From assembly GCA_016868915.1 (NCBI GenBank), contig VGFL01000005.1:1-53660 (forward strand): a DNA stretch of 53,660 nt, given 5' to 3'. This document shows, in pieces, positions 1 to 9,373 of this stretch (position 1 is the first letter of the stretch; every line of letters starts with the position of its first letter). A program made the translations under genes and the position numbers. The stretch comes from Bacteroidota bacterium (lineage in GTDB: Bacteria > Bacteroidota > Bacteroidia > Flavobacteriales_D > Crocinitomicaceae). The notes under the pieces are model-generated. The model was not told the origin of the DNA. It saw only the letters and a list, made by a program, of their open reading frames with translations, and searched no databases.

Positions 1-392
1 GTAAAATGACTCATTTATCCTCATTAAAAGGAAAAATGGTGTTAATCGATTTTTGGGCATCTTGGTGTGGGCCATGTAGGGCTGAAAATCCAAAAGTAGT
101 TGAAGTGTTTGAAAAATATCGAAAGAAAAAGTTTCGAAATGCGAGTGGATTTACAGTGTTTAGTGTCTCCTTGGATAAAGACATAGCTAAATGGAAAGAA
201 GCAATCAAAAAAGATAAACTGGTATGGAAAAATCATGTGATTGATATTGATTCTAAAGCCGCAAAAACATATTTTGTTAATTCTATTCCATCAGCATTTT
301 TAATGGACGGTGAGGGTAATATTGTAGCCAAAGGAAATGAATTACGTGGATTAAATCTTCACATAACTCTTGATAAATTTTTAACTCCCTGA
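1..392 (+). CDS. Thioredoxin-like (TlpA/AhpC-TSA family) protein, probably 5'-truncated by the window edge
   Basis: ORF contains VLIDFWASWCGPCRAENP (WCGPC redox motif) and IPSAFLMDGEGNIVA. The listed ATG at 6 is right at the window edge, so the protein probably extends upstream. Confidence 0.85.
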   Translation, partial: KMTHLSSLKGKMVLIDFWASWCGPCRAENPKVVEVFEKYRKKKFRNASGFTVFSVSLDKDIAKWKEAIKKDKLVWKNHVIDIDSKAAKTYFVNSIPSAFLMDGEGNIVAKGNELRGLNLHITLDKFLTP

Positions 393-394
393 GT

Positions 395-1036
395 TTGTTT
401 TTTCACGTAAATTCTTGGAAAAAAGACATCTCTGACTTAGTAAATCAGCCATTTGATGCATCCGAAGCACATTTTGAAATGGCTCCATACAGAAAAATTA
501 ACAGAGAAATAGATATCAAACCAATTCATTCTGCAGTTGGTATTCATTTTTATTTCGCAGAAGAGCCTATAATTATTTTAATTGAACGGCCATTAACCAT
601 GAGAAAACATGCAGGCCAAGTTGCGTTTCCCGGTGGTAAACAAGATATTGGTGATCACAATTTGATAAAAACAGCACTTAGAGAAAGTAATGAAGAAATT
701 GGAATATCTATTACCGATTTAACTTCCTGTGGAAGCTTAACCAAAGTATATATTCCTGTTACTAATTATTTAATTCATTCGTTCATTTTTTTACACGATC
801 AAAGACCCAAAATGGTCCACAATCCAGAGGAAGTTAAAGAAATTTTTGAAGTAAAACTCTCAGAAATTTTACTACCGGAAACAAAAACAATAATTGATAT
901 TAAACAAACCGGAGGGATAACTCTGAAAAATGTACCCTGTTTCTTGATTCAAAATAAAATTATTTGGGGAGCCACTTCGTTATTATTAAACGAATTAAAA
1001 TACCGTATTAGTCGGTTTCATCGGCCAGTTGTTTAG
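395..1036 (+). CDS. NUDIX hydrolase, CoA-pyrophosphatase-like
   Basis: GGKQDIGDHNLIKTALRESNEEIGI matches the Nudix box; preceded by RKHAGQVAFPGG. Confidence 0.88.
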   Translation: MFFHVNSWKKDISDLVNQPFDASEAHFEMAPYRKINREIDIKPIHSAVGIHFYFAEEPIIILIERPLTMRKHAGQVAFPGGKQDIGDHNLIKTALRESNEEIGISITDLTSCGSLTKVYIPVTNYLIHSFIFLHDQRPKMVHNPEEVKEIFEVKLSEILLPETKTIIDIKQTGGITLKNVPCFLIQNKIIWGATSLLLNELKYRISRFHRPVV

Positions 1037-2762
1037 TATACATGTCGGCGTAGATTCCATTTTGTTTCATCAGCATGGCGTGGTTCCCAAACTCTACAAT
1101 AGAACCCTTTTCGATGACAATTATTTTTGTGGCATTTCGAACAGTTGATATTCGATGGCTAACAACTATTGTTGTACGATTAACTTGTTTCTTTTTTAAA
1201 TTACTCAAAATAATTTCCTCTGTTTCGGTGTCAACAGCCGAAAGACAGTCATCCAAAACCAACAATGCAGGCTCTCGAATTAATGCTCTGGCTAAACTTA
1301 TACGTTGCTTTTGTCCTCCACTCAAATTCACACCTCTCTCCCCTAGAATTGTATTAAACTTTTGGGGGAAATCTTCAATATTATTGTAAACATGTGCTTG
1401 CTTTGCTGCTTCAATGAGTTCATCGTCCGGTATTTCCGAGCGCAGAGATCCAAATTTTAAATTATTGCCTATTGTATCTGAAAATAAAAAGACCTCTTGC
1501 GGAACTATTCCCGCTTGATCCCTAAAATCAGCAATATTAATATCTTTTAAATCTTTGCCATCAATAAATATTTGTCCACTCGTAGGATTATATTGTCGCA
1601 TCAATAAACCCAAAATAGATGATTTACCACTGCCCGTTTTCCCAATAATAGCCAATGTTTCGCCTTTATTCACCTCAAAATTAATCGAATTTAGGGCCTC
1701 AATGCCAGTGTTTTTATAAGTAAATGAAACATTTTTGAACTCAATCTTTCCATTAAAATTGAACTTCTTGCTCGACGATGAAACAATCTCAGAACGAACG
1801 TCTAAGAATTCATTTATTCGACGTTGGGAAGCTGATGCACGCTGAATAATTGAAGTTACCCAACCAATGCTGGCAAAGGGCCATGTTAAATTATTTACAA
1901 AGAAAATAAATGCCACAATTGCTCCAAATGAAATAGATTTATCATAGACCATCAGACCACCCAAATAAATCGATAAAATAGTACTCAAACCAATGAGAAA
2001 AAGCATCGTTGGCATAAATAAAGCATTTACTAATACCAAACCCATTGTTTGTTTTTTATAATTGAATGAGGTCTCTAAAAATCCACTTGCCATTTCCTCT
2101 TCACGACTGTAGGCCTTGATTACGCGAATACCTGCGAATGACTCCTGAGCAATGGTAGATAAAATAGACTGTTCCTCTTGGACTTTCTTACTCAAAAAAT
2201 TCATTCGAGTGGATACTTTATAAATTAGAAACGACATAATTGGTAGGGGTATTAAAACATATAAGGTGAGAAGCGGACTGATTGAAATCATCTGATAAAT
2301 CACCATGATAACGAGTATTACTAAATTGATACTATACATTACCCCAGGCCCAAGATACATGCGCACTTGACTAACATCCTCAGAAATCCGATTCATTAAA
2401 TCTCCCGTGGCGTTACTTTTATAAAATGCAATGTCGAGGTTTTGATAGTGCGTAAATATTTCATTTTTAAGATCAAACTCAATGAAACGAGACATCACAA
2501 TTATCGTTTGGCGCATTAAAAAAAGAAAAAAACCTTTTAAAAGTGATAATAGCATGTAAATTCCACCTAAAGTTATCGATAGAATCAGAATATTTTCAAC
2601 GGAATTAAATTCGGATGTTGACATAAACTTATCCACCGTATCTTTCACATATACAGGCATTTTAACACCAAAATAATTTGAAACAATTGTAAAAACTACC
2701 CCGAGTAAAAATCTCCATTTGTACTTTAGGAAATATTTGTTGAGGTAGCTCAGCGCCTTCAT
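1008..2762 (-). CDS. ABC transporter, fused permease/ATP-binding (MsbA-like)
   Basis: Walker A GKTGSGKSS, signature LSGGQKQR, Walker B ALLVLDDCLSAVD, plus an N-terminal TM domain. Confidence 0.92.
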   Translation of the reverse strand: MKALSYLNKYFLKYKWRFLLGVVFTIVSNYFGVKMPVYVKDTVDKFMSTSEFNSVENILILSITLGGIYMLLSLLKGFFLFLMRQTIIVMSRFIEFDLKNEIFTHYQNLDIAFYKSNATGDLMNRISEDVSQVRMYLGPGVMYSINLVILVIMVIYQMISISPLLTLYVLIPLPIMSFLIYKVSTRMNFLSKKVQEEQSILSTIAQESFAGIRVIKAYSREEEMASGFLETSFNYKKQTMGLVLVNALFMPTMLFLIGLSTILSIYLGGLMVYDKSISFGAIVAFIFFVNNLTWPFASIGWVTSIIQRASASQRRINEFLDVRSEIVSSSSKKFNFNGKIEFKNVSFTYKNTGIEALNSINFEVNKGETLAIIGKTGSGKSSILGLLMRQYNPTSGQIFIDGKDLKDINIADFRDQAGIVPQEVFLFSDTIGNNLKFGSLRSEIPDDELIEAAKQAHVYNNIEDFPQKFNTILGERGVNLSGGQKQRISLARALIREPALLVLDDCLSAVDTETEEIILSNLKKKQVNRTTIVVSHRISTVRNATKIIVIEKGSIVEFGNHAMLMKQNGIYADMYTKQLADETD

Positions 2763-2858
2763 CTGATAATTTTTCTAAATTTGCGTTGTCTTAATTTACA
2801 GGTAAAATTAATGATTCGAAGTATATTGATTGCAAATTTGTGCTAAAACAAATGAAAA

Positions 2859-3953
2859 ATGGATGCTAAAGATTTTAGTCAAATTAATATAGCCGAAAAT
2901 CCTGTTTTATCGCAAATGTTGGCGATGGGCCATGAACAAATCGTTTTTTGTAACGATGAAGAAACAGGGTTGAAAGCAATTATTTCAATTCATAGCACTA
3001 TTTTGGGACCTTCACTTGGCGGAACAAGAATGTGGATGTATGATAATGAAATTGAGGCCCTAAATGATGTACTTCGTTTGTCACGGGGCATGACCTATAA
3101 AAATTCTATCTCAAACTTAAATTTAGGTGGCGGAAAAGCTGTAATTATTGGCGATTCTCGTAAAATGAAGAACAGGGCTTTTTTTAAAAAATTTGGTGAA
3201 TTTGTAAATAGTCTATCCGGTAAATATATCACGGCTGAAGATGTAGGTATTTCTCCCCAAGATATGAGTTGGGTCAGTGAGGAAACAAAATATGTAGTCG
3301 GTCTCCCAGGAAAAAGTGGTGACCCTTCGCCTATTACAGCCTTGGGAGTTTATATGGGTATAAAGGCTTGTGCGAAAATACAATTTGGAAGTGATTCTTT
3401 AAACGGAAAAAAAATAGCTGTTCAAGGGGTTGGTCATGTTGGAGAATACCTTGTGGGTCATTTAGCAAAAGAAGGTGCTGAAATTTACATTTCGGATATT
3501 TACCAAGAAACCTTGACTCGTGTATCAAAAAAATACAAGACCCATGTTGTATCACCGGATGATATTTATGATATCGACATGGATATTTACGCCCCTTGCG
3601 CTCTTGGTGCTACTGTAAATGATGAAACGCTTGAGAAATTAAAATGCTCAATCATTGCCGGTGCTGCAAACAATCAATTAAAAAATGAAATTATTCACGG
3701 TAAGGCAGTTATGGAAAAAGGGATTATATATGCACCAGATTATGCCATAAATGCAGGAGGAGTAATTAATTGCTTTTCCGAGGTTCATGAACTTTCTCGA
3801 GAATGGGCTTTAACAAAATCAGAAGAAATCTACCAAACAATTTTCAATATTGTGAACCGCTCTAAAAATGAAAATTTACCAACATACAAAATAGCAAATA
3901 TGATTGCCGAAGAGAGAATAAAAAATGTTGGAATCATCAATTTTACGAAATAA
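2859..3953 (+). CDS. Leucine/Glu/Phe/Val dehydrogenase family
   Basis: GPSLGGTRMWMY, NLGGGKAVIIGD, GVGHVGEYLVGHL and NNQLKNEIIHGK are typical of Leu dehydrogenases. Confidence 0.88.
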   Translation: MDAKDFSQINIAENPVLSQMLAMGHEQIVFCNDEETGLKAIISIHSTILGPSLGGTRMWMYDNEIEALNDVLRLSRGMTYKNSISNLNLGGGKAVIIGDSRKMKNRAFFKKFGEFVNSLSGKYITAEDVGISPQDMSWVSEETKYVVGLPGKSGDPSPITALGVYMGIKACAKIQFGSDSLNGKKIAVQGVGHVGEYLVGHLAKEGAEIYISDIYQETLTRVSKKYKTHVVSPDDIYDIDMDIYAPCALGATVNDETLEKLKCSIIAGAANNQLKNEIIHGKAVMEKGIIYAPDYAINAGGVINCFSEVHELSREWALTKSEEIYQTIFNIVNRSKNENLPTYKIANMIAEERIKNVGIINFTK

Positions 3954-3956
3954 TTC

Positions 3957-4904
3957 ATGTTAAATAGAAGACATTTACGAATCAAAATACTTCAAATGCT
4001 TTATGCCTATTACCAATCAGGTGATGAGAATTTAGTAAAATTTGAAGATGATTTATTCAATTCGATCGATAGAGTTTATGACTTGTACCTTCTACTCCTT
4101 CTGACAATGCCTGAATTGGTTGTCGCAGCAGAGAATAAAATGGAGGATAGAAAGAAAAAATTAAGACCAACGCAAGACGATCTGCATCCTAGCTTAAAAT
4201 TTACAAGTAATCAAATTTTTAGAAAAATTTTCCAAAGTCGACAAATAAGAGAAGCGTCAGAGCAAAGAAAAACAAATTGGCTCGGCGACGAGAAAAAAGA
4301 AATTTTTAGAAAACTATTCCTTCATATCCGGGAGAGCGAGACATATTTTGAATACATGAATAATGGTGAAAACTCTTTCGAAAATGATAAATCGTTCGCC
4401 GTAAACTTATTCAAATTAGAAATCGCTAATTCCGAACTATTGCAAAATTTTTTCGAAGAAGTAAGCATCCACTGGATGGATGATTTAGATCATACGTGTT
4501 CAATGGTACTCAAAACTATCAAAGCTTGCCAGGAAAAGGAAAATTTTTCAATTCTACCTCTTTATAAACCGAATGATTCAGAAGAAGAATTTGTTCGAAA
4601 TCTATTCCAAAAAACTATTTCAATGAATGCAGAAAATGAATTATTAATCAATGAACTCACAACAAATTGGGAATTAGATCGAATAGCAAAAATGGATATT
4701 ATATTATTAAAAATGGGGCTGACAGAACTACAAATATTTTCCGAAATACCAACTAAAGTGACATTAAACGAAACAATTGAAATTTCAAAATTTTATAGTA
4801 CGCCAAAAAGTAATACCTTTATAAATGGAATTTTAGACGAGGCAATTGATCGACTAACCAAAAATAAGAAAATTATTAAAGAAGGTCGAGGCCTTGTGAA
4901 TTAA
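3957..4904 (+). CDS. nusB: Transcription antitermination protein NusB (long Bacteroidota-type)
   Basis: N-terminal RRHLRIKILQMLYAYYQS and C-terminal DRIAKMDIILLKMGLTEL...ETIEISKFYSTPKSNTFINGILDEA. Confidence 0.88.
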   Translation: MLNRRHLRIKILQMLYAYYQSGDENLVKFEDDLFNSIDRVYDLYLLLLLTMPELVVAAENKMEDRKKKLRPTQDDLHPSLKFTSNQIFRKIFQSRQIREASEQRKTNWLGDEKKEIFRKLFLHIRESETYFEYMNNGENSFENDKSFAVNLFKLEIANSELLQNFFEEVSIHWMDDLDHTCSMVLKTIKACQEKENFSILPLYKPNDSEEEFVRNLFQKTISMNAENELLINELTTNWELDRIAKMDIILLKMGLTELQIFSEIPTKVTLNETIEISKFYSTPKSNTFINGILDEAIDRLTKNKKIIKEGRGLVN

Positions 4905-4910
4905 ATTTAT

Positions 4911-5309
4911 ATGAAAAGTCTCTTGTTTTTTTCGATTATGTATTTGATGTTGCTGGTTGGCTGCCAATCAGATAACAAGGTGGAAATTGGAAAAAAAACA
5001 GAAATGAAGATTGATCCACTATTTGATGCCGGAACTGTCAATAAAGGAGAAAAAATAAAGGCAGTTTTCAAAGTGAAAAATACAGGTAAGAGTCCCTTAG
5101 TTATAAGCGAGGTAAAGGGTTCATGTAGTTGTACAGTTGCTGACTTTCCTAAAAAACCAATCTTGTCTGGAGAGAGTGGCGAAATAAAAGCTGAAGTAAA
5201 TACGGATAAAACGGGTGAAGGAAAAATGTCTAAGTCTGTGAGAATAGTAGCCAATACGAACCCCGGATTGACTGTAGTTTATATAAAGGCAAATGTCAAA
5301 ATAAAATAA
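4911..5309 (+). CDS. DUF1573-family lipoprotein
   Basis: Lipobox LLVGC; F-AGTVNKGEKIKAVFKVKNTGKSPLVISEVKGSCSCT is typical of DUF1573. Confidence 0.85.
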   Translation: MKSLLFFSIMYLMLLVGCQSDNKVEIGKKTEMKIDPLFDAGTVNKGEKIKAVFKVKNTGKSPLVISEVKGSCSCTVADFPKKPILSGESGEIKAEVNTDKTGEGKMSKSVRIVANTNPGLTVVYIKANVKIK

Positions 5310-5335
5310 AATAAAATAAAATAAAATAAAATAAA
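5301..5335 (+). repeat. Pentanucleotide microsatellite (ATAAA)x7
   Basis: Seven uninterrupted ATAAA units read directly. It contains the stop codon of the DUF1573 gene and ends 4 nt before the yajC ATG (5340). Confidence 0.97.
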
Positions 5336-5339
5336 AAGA

Positions 5340-5609
5340 ATGAGTAGAGAAACCATTAATGCATTATTACTGGCTGCTGCAGTCCTAGTATATTTCTTCT
5401 TAATTTTTCGGGCACCGATGAAAAGAAGAAAAGAATTGAAAAAATTTATTGAGTCATTATCTGTTGGAGATAAAGTAATCACATCATCGGGAATACACGG
5501 AAAAATTTTGGAAATTTCGGATACGACTATTTTGATTAATTCGGAAGGAAGTAAGTTAAGAATTGATAAAAATGCTATTGTAAAATCCTCAGAGGATTTA
5601 GCTAAATAA
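5340..5609 (+). CDS. yajC: Preprotein translocase subunit YajC
   Basis: Single TM, then RAPMKRRKELKKFIESLSVGDKVITSSGIHGKI. Confidence 0.9.
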   Translation: MSRETINALLLAAAVLVYFFLIFRAPMKRRKELKKFIESLSVGDKVITSSGIHGKILEISDTTILINSEGSKLRIDKNAIVKSSEDLAK

Positions 5610-5611
5610 TC

Positions 5612-5992
5612 GTGGTAAATAACATTTGTATTTTACTTTTTTTATCTTTTACGTTCATTGCATGTTCCGGAGCAGATGAATCCACTAGGAATTCATCAGT
5701 CAATTCCACTGGGACGAATAATAGTATGGTGAACAGTTCACAAGATGAAAAGGCCCGAATTGAGAGTAAATATGGTATTCAATGGGATTTTTGTGACTGT
5801 GTAACTAAAAATGATTCGATTGATAAAGTTCTAAAAAATGAAAAACTGAGTGATTCGCAAATAGAGGTACTTTTGAAGAGAGCTGAAATCATTGAGAATA
5901 AATGTAAATTATTACTCACCGACTTAAAATCCAACAAAGCAGCCGAAAGAAACAGGCATCAGCAAAAAGTTAAAGACTGTTTGGAAAAATAA
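5612..5992 (+). CDS. Small hypothetical lipoprotein (GTG start)
   Basis: Signal with lipobox FIAC|S, low-complexity S/N stretch, conserved-looking C-terminus. Confidence 0.6.
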   Translation: MVNNICILLFLSFTFIACSGADESTRNSSVNSTGTNNSMVNSSQDEKARIESKYGIQWDFCDCVTKNDSIDKVLKNEKLSDSQIEVLLKRAEIIENKCKLLLTDLKSNKAAERNRHQQKVKDCLEK

Positions 5993-6085
5993 CTCTGTTA
6001 AAAATGCCATTTTAGCGGTCAACTTTAGTGCTTATTTTTAATCAATTTAAATTCGATAATGTAACAGTTTTTGTACGAAAATCGA

Positions 6086-6115
6086 TTGTTATATGGAAAA
6101 GAAAAGTTAAATTTG
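6086..6115 (+). promoter_or_regulatory. Candidate Bacteroidota promoter for the nuo operon: TTG (6086-6088) - N19 - TAAATTTG (6108-6115)
   Basis: Matches the TTG...TAnnTTTG consensus of Bacteroides/Flavobacterium primary sigma; sits about 80 nt upstream of nuoA. Confidence 0.7.
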
Positions 6116-6194
6116 CCTCGACTTATTTTAATCGGAAAAGTCTCGTCGTAATTGACTGTATTTTAAACTGCTGATTTATTATGAGTTATAAAAT

Positions 6195-6572
6195 ATGACT
6201 ACAGAAAATTCTTCAATTGTTGATTATTTCCCCCTTCTTCTTCAAGTAGTTGTTGCTGGAGGTTTTGTTATTTTTACTCTTTTTGTCACCCATATTTTAA
6301 TGCCCCGTCTCAAAACTAAAAACAAAGAAGAAAATTTTGAATGTGGTATTGAATCGGTTGGAAACGCACGTTTTCCAGTTTCCATAAGATATTTTATGAC
6401 TGCTATTCTTTTCGTTTTATTTGATGTAGAGGTAATTTTCTTTTATCCGTATGCAGTAAATTTTATGAAACTTGAACTTGAAGGTCTTTTCGCTGTTTTA
6501 ATTTTTGTAGGATTTTTCCTTCTTGGATTTCTTTACGTTCTTAAAAAAGGTGCATTAGAATGGGAAAAATAG
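6195..6572 (+). CDS. nuoA: NADH-quinone oxidoreductase subunit A
   Basis: ENFECGIESVGNARFPVSIRYFMTAILFVLFDVEVIFFYP. Confidence 0.95.
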   Translation: MTTENSSIVDYFPLLLQVVVAGGFVIFTLFVTHILMPRLKTKNKEENFECGIESVGNARFPVSIRYFMTAILFVLFDVEVIFFYPYAVNFMKLELEGLFAVLIFVGFFLLGFLYVLKKGALEWEK

Positions 6573-7114
6573 AAGATTTAGTAACGATAAATGGAGAAGG
6601 TTATCAATTAACCACACTCGATAAGGCAATAGGACTAGCACGAGCGAATTCAGTTTGGCCCTTACCTTTCGCAACGTCATGTTGCGGAATCGAATTTATG
6701 GCAACCATGGGAAGTATGTATGATATGTCACGTTTTGGTATGGAAAGAATGTCCTTTACTCCACGACAGGCTGATTTATTGATTGTTGCAGGAACTATTT
6801 CTAAAAAATTAGGCCCTGTATTAAAACAAGTTTACGAACAAATGGCGGAACCAAAGTGGGTTTTATCAGTTGGGGCATGTGCAAGTTCTGGTGGTATTTT
6901 TGATACATACAGTGTTTTACAAGGAATAGATAGAATAATTCCTGTTGACGTTTATGTTCCAGGATGCCCGCCCAGACCTGAACAAATCATAGATGGCGTA
7001 ATGAACATTCACAAACTCGTAAAGAAGGAGTCTCTCCGCAGAAGATATAGCGAAGAATACAAGCATCTGTTGAAAGAATATAAAATTGAAGTAACAAACG
7101 AAAATAATGACTAA
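6560..7114 (+). CDS. nuoB: NADH-quinone oxidoreductase subunit B
   Basis: ATSCCGIEFMA and VDVYVPGCPPRPE. Confidence 0.96.
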   Translation: MGKIEDLVTINGEGYQLTTLDKAIGLARANSVWPLPFATSCCGIEFMATMGSMYDMSRFGMERMSFTPRQADLLIVAGTISKKLGPVLKQVYEQMAEPKWVLSVGACASSGGIFDTYSVLQGIDRIIPVDVYVPGCPPRPEQIIDGVMNIHKLVKKESLRRRYSEEYKHLLKEYKIEVTNENND

Positions 7115-7607
7115 CGAGGATATATACAAAAGAATTTCAGATCATTTTTCTTCATATATTATCGCCTCAGATGAAACTTTCGGGATTTTAAATATTGAAA
7201 TAAATCCGAATAAAAATACCGAAATTCTACAGTGGCTGAAGGAGGATTCCATTCTTCAATTTTCGTTTCTCACCAACATTGCTGGAATACATTATCCCGA
7301 CTCAACAGAAAGAGAAATTGCTGTAGTATACCAACTACACAGTTGGAGAAATAATTCAAGATTGCGATTGAAAGCATATCTTTCAATTGATAATCCAACT
7401 ATTGACTCAATCGTTCATCTATACAATGGAGCAAATTGGATGGAAAGAGAAACATTTGACTTTTTTGGAGTGAACTTCAAGAATCACCCGGACCTTCGAC
7501 GTATCCTAAATGAAGATTCAATGGACTATTTTCCCATGCGAAAAGAGCACCCCTTGGAAGATGCTACAAGAGAAGATAAAGATGATCGATTTTTTGGAAG
7601 ATTTTAA
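7107..7607 (+). CDS. nuoC: NADH-quinone oxidoreductase subunit C
   Basis: NGANWMERETFDFFGVNFKNHPDLRRIL; position between nuoB and nuoD. Confidence 0.94.
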   Translation: MTNEDIYKRISDHFSSYIIASDETFGILNIEINPNKNTEILQWLKEDSILQFSFLTNIAGIHYPDSTEREIAVVYQLHSWRNNSRLRLKAYLSIDNPTIDSIVHLYNGANWMERETFDFFGVNFKNHPDLRRILNEDSMDYFPMRKEHPLEDATREDKDDRFFGRF

Positions 7608-7611
7608 TAAT

Positions 7612-8832
7612 ATGCAGGAAAAATTGAAATACAAAAACCAAGAAAATTTATCCAAAGAGACAATTGATGGTGAAATTGCTACAATTAATTTTGGCCCAAC
7701 CCACCCTGCCACCCATGGTATATTTCAAAATATCCTTCAAATTGATGGTGAAAAAATCATATCTTCCGAACAAACAGTTGGCTACATTCATCGCGCGTTT
7801 GAAAAATTAGCCGAACGAAGACCCTACAACCAAATTACCCCAATTACAGACCGATTGAACTATTGCTCCTCACCCATTAACAATATCGGTTGGGAAATGA
7901 CGGTTGAAAAACTTATTGGAGCCGAAATACCGAAGCGAGTTCAATACATGCGTGTAATTATTATGGAATTGGCTAGAATAGCCGATCACCTTATTTGCAA
8001 CTCCGTGGTCGGTGTTGATGCAGGCGCTCTCACGAGTTTCTTCTATCCGTTCTCGGAAAGAGAAAAAATCTACGAATTGTACGAGGAAGTTTGTGGAGCT
8101 AGATTGACCACAAATATTGGTCGTATTGGTGGATTTGAAAGAGATTTTAATGAAACTTTTCACACAAAACTTAAATCATTTCTAAAAACTTTTCCAAAAG
8201 CATTTGAGGAATTTAATTCGATGCTCGAGAGGAATAGAATTTTTATGGACAGAACGAAGGGCGCTGGTCCGATTTCTGCGGAACGCGCATTAAATTACTC
8301 TATTACTGGTCCTAACCTTCGAGCAACAGGAGTAGATTACGACGTTCGTGTATCTGAACCTTATTCGTCTTATGAGGATTTTGATTTTATAATTCCCGTG
8401 GGTGTAAATGGCGACACCTATGATCGCTTCATGGTTCGTCAAGAAGAAATTCGACAAAGTTTACGTATAATCAATCAGGCCTACAATAATCTTCCGGAAG
8501 GTTCTTACAAGGCTGATTTACCTGAGTTTCTCCTACCGCCAAAAGAGGAAGTATACAATCAAATGGAAGCTTTGATATACCACTTCAAAATCGTGATGGG
8601 TGAAACAGAACTTCCTGTAGGTGAAGTTTATCACGCCGTTGAGGGAGGAAATGGCGAATTGGGGTATTACTTGATTTCTGACGGCGGAAGAAGTCCATAC
8701 CGATTACAGTTTAGAAGACCATGCTTTATCTATTACCAAGCATATCCTGAAATGATCAAAGGTATGACAATCAGCGATGCTGTTTTGACCTTAAGTAGTT
8801 TAAATGTAATAGCGGGAGAATTAGACGCATAA
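7612..8832 (+). CDS. nuoD: NADH-quinone oxidoreductase subunit D
   Basis: NFGPTHPATHGI and YHAVEGGNGELGYYLISDGG. The ORF track starts at 7510, but ATG 7612 just after the nuoC stop fits better. Confidence 0.95.
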   Translation: MQEKLKYKNQENLSKETIDGEIATINFGPTHPATHGIFQNILQIDGEKIISSEQTVGYIHRAFEKLAERRPYNQITPITDRLNYCSSPINNIGWEMTVEKLIGAEIPKRVQYMRVIIMELARIADHLICNSVVGVDAGALTSFFYPFSEREKIYELYEEVCGARLTTNIGRIGGFERDFNETFHTKLKSFLKTFPKAFEEFNSMLERNRIFMDRTKGAGPISAERALNYSITGPNLRATGVDYDVRVSEPYSSYEDFDFIIPVGVNGDTYDRFMVRQEEIRQSLRIINQAYNNLPEGSYKADLPEFLLPPKEEVYNQMEALIYHFKIVMGETELPVGEVYHAVEGGNGELGYYLISDGGRSPYRLQFRRPCFIYYQAYPEMIKGMTISDAVLTLSSLNVIAGELDA

Positions 8833-8835
8833 ATT

Positions 8836-9366
8836 ATGAAAGCACACATCGATTGGAGTTTACGACATAGCGAAAAGAAAGAATTAAGTCGAGCGTCTTT
8901 AGCAAAAATCGATGAACTAATAACACAAGTTCCAGAGGGCAAGCACAAAACCGTTTTGATGAGTGCACTTCATCTTGCTCAAATTGAATTTGGTTGGATA
9001 AGTATTGAAACCATGGATTATATCGCGGGTCTTTTAAAAATTCAACCCATTGAAGTTTATGAATTTGCTACTTTCTACACCATGTTTCATCTGGATCCTG
9101 TAGGTAAATACGTTTTTGAAGTTTGTCGCACGGGCCCTTGTATGCTAGTCGGAAGTGATGATATTATCTCATATATCGAGGAAAAACTGAATATTAAAGT
9201 TGGTGAAACTACGCAAGATGGAATGTTTACATTGAAAACTGCAGAATGTCTTGGTGCATGTGGTTATGGACCAATGTTGCAATGTCGTCATAAAAACCAC
9301 GAATTTTTAACAAAACAAAAAGTTGACGAGTTAATCGAGGCATATCGATCAAGTAAAGTTGAGTAA
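8836..9366 (+). CDS. nuoE: NADH-quinone oxidoreductase subunit E
   Basis: CRTGPCMLVG...CLGACGYGPMLQ, the 2Fe-2S thioredoxin-like motif. Confidence 0.95.
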   Translation: MKAHIDWSLRHSEKKELSRASLAKIDELITQVPEGKHKTVLMSALHLAQIEFGWISIETMDYIAGLLKIQPIEVYEFATFYTMFHLDPVGKYVFEVCRTGPCMLVGSDDIISYIEEKLNIKVGETTQDGMFTLKTAECLGACGYGPMLQCRHKNHEFLTKQKVDELIEAYRSSKVE

Positions 9367-9373
9367 TAAAATT

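Noticed and set aside
1075-1389. Plus-strand ORF opposite the ABC transporter ATPase domain
   Set aside because: Antisense to a clearly conserved coding region, no recognisable motif, no promoter seen.
2776-2783. TAAATTTG upstream of the leucine dehydrogenase gene as a promoter
   Set aside because: -7 match only; no TTG near 19 nt upstream, and such motifs are common by chance in AT-rich DNA.
7870-8163. Minus-strand ORFs across the nuo operon
   Set aside because: All antisense to well-supported nuo genes; no independent support.
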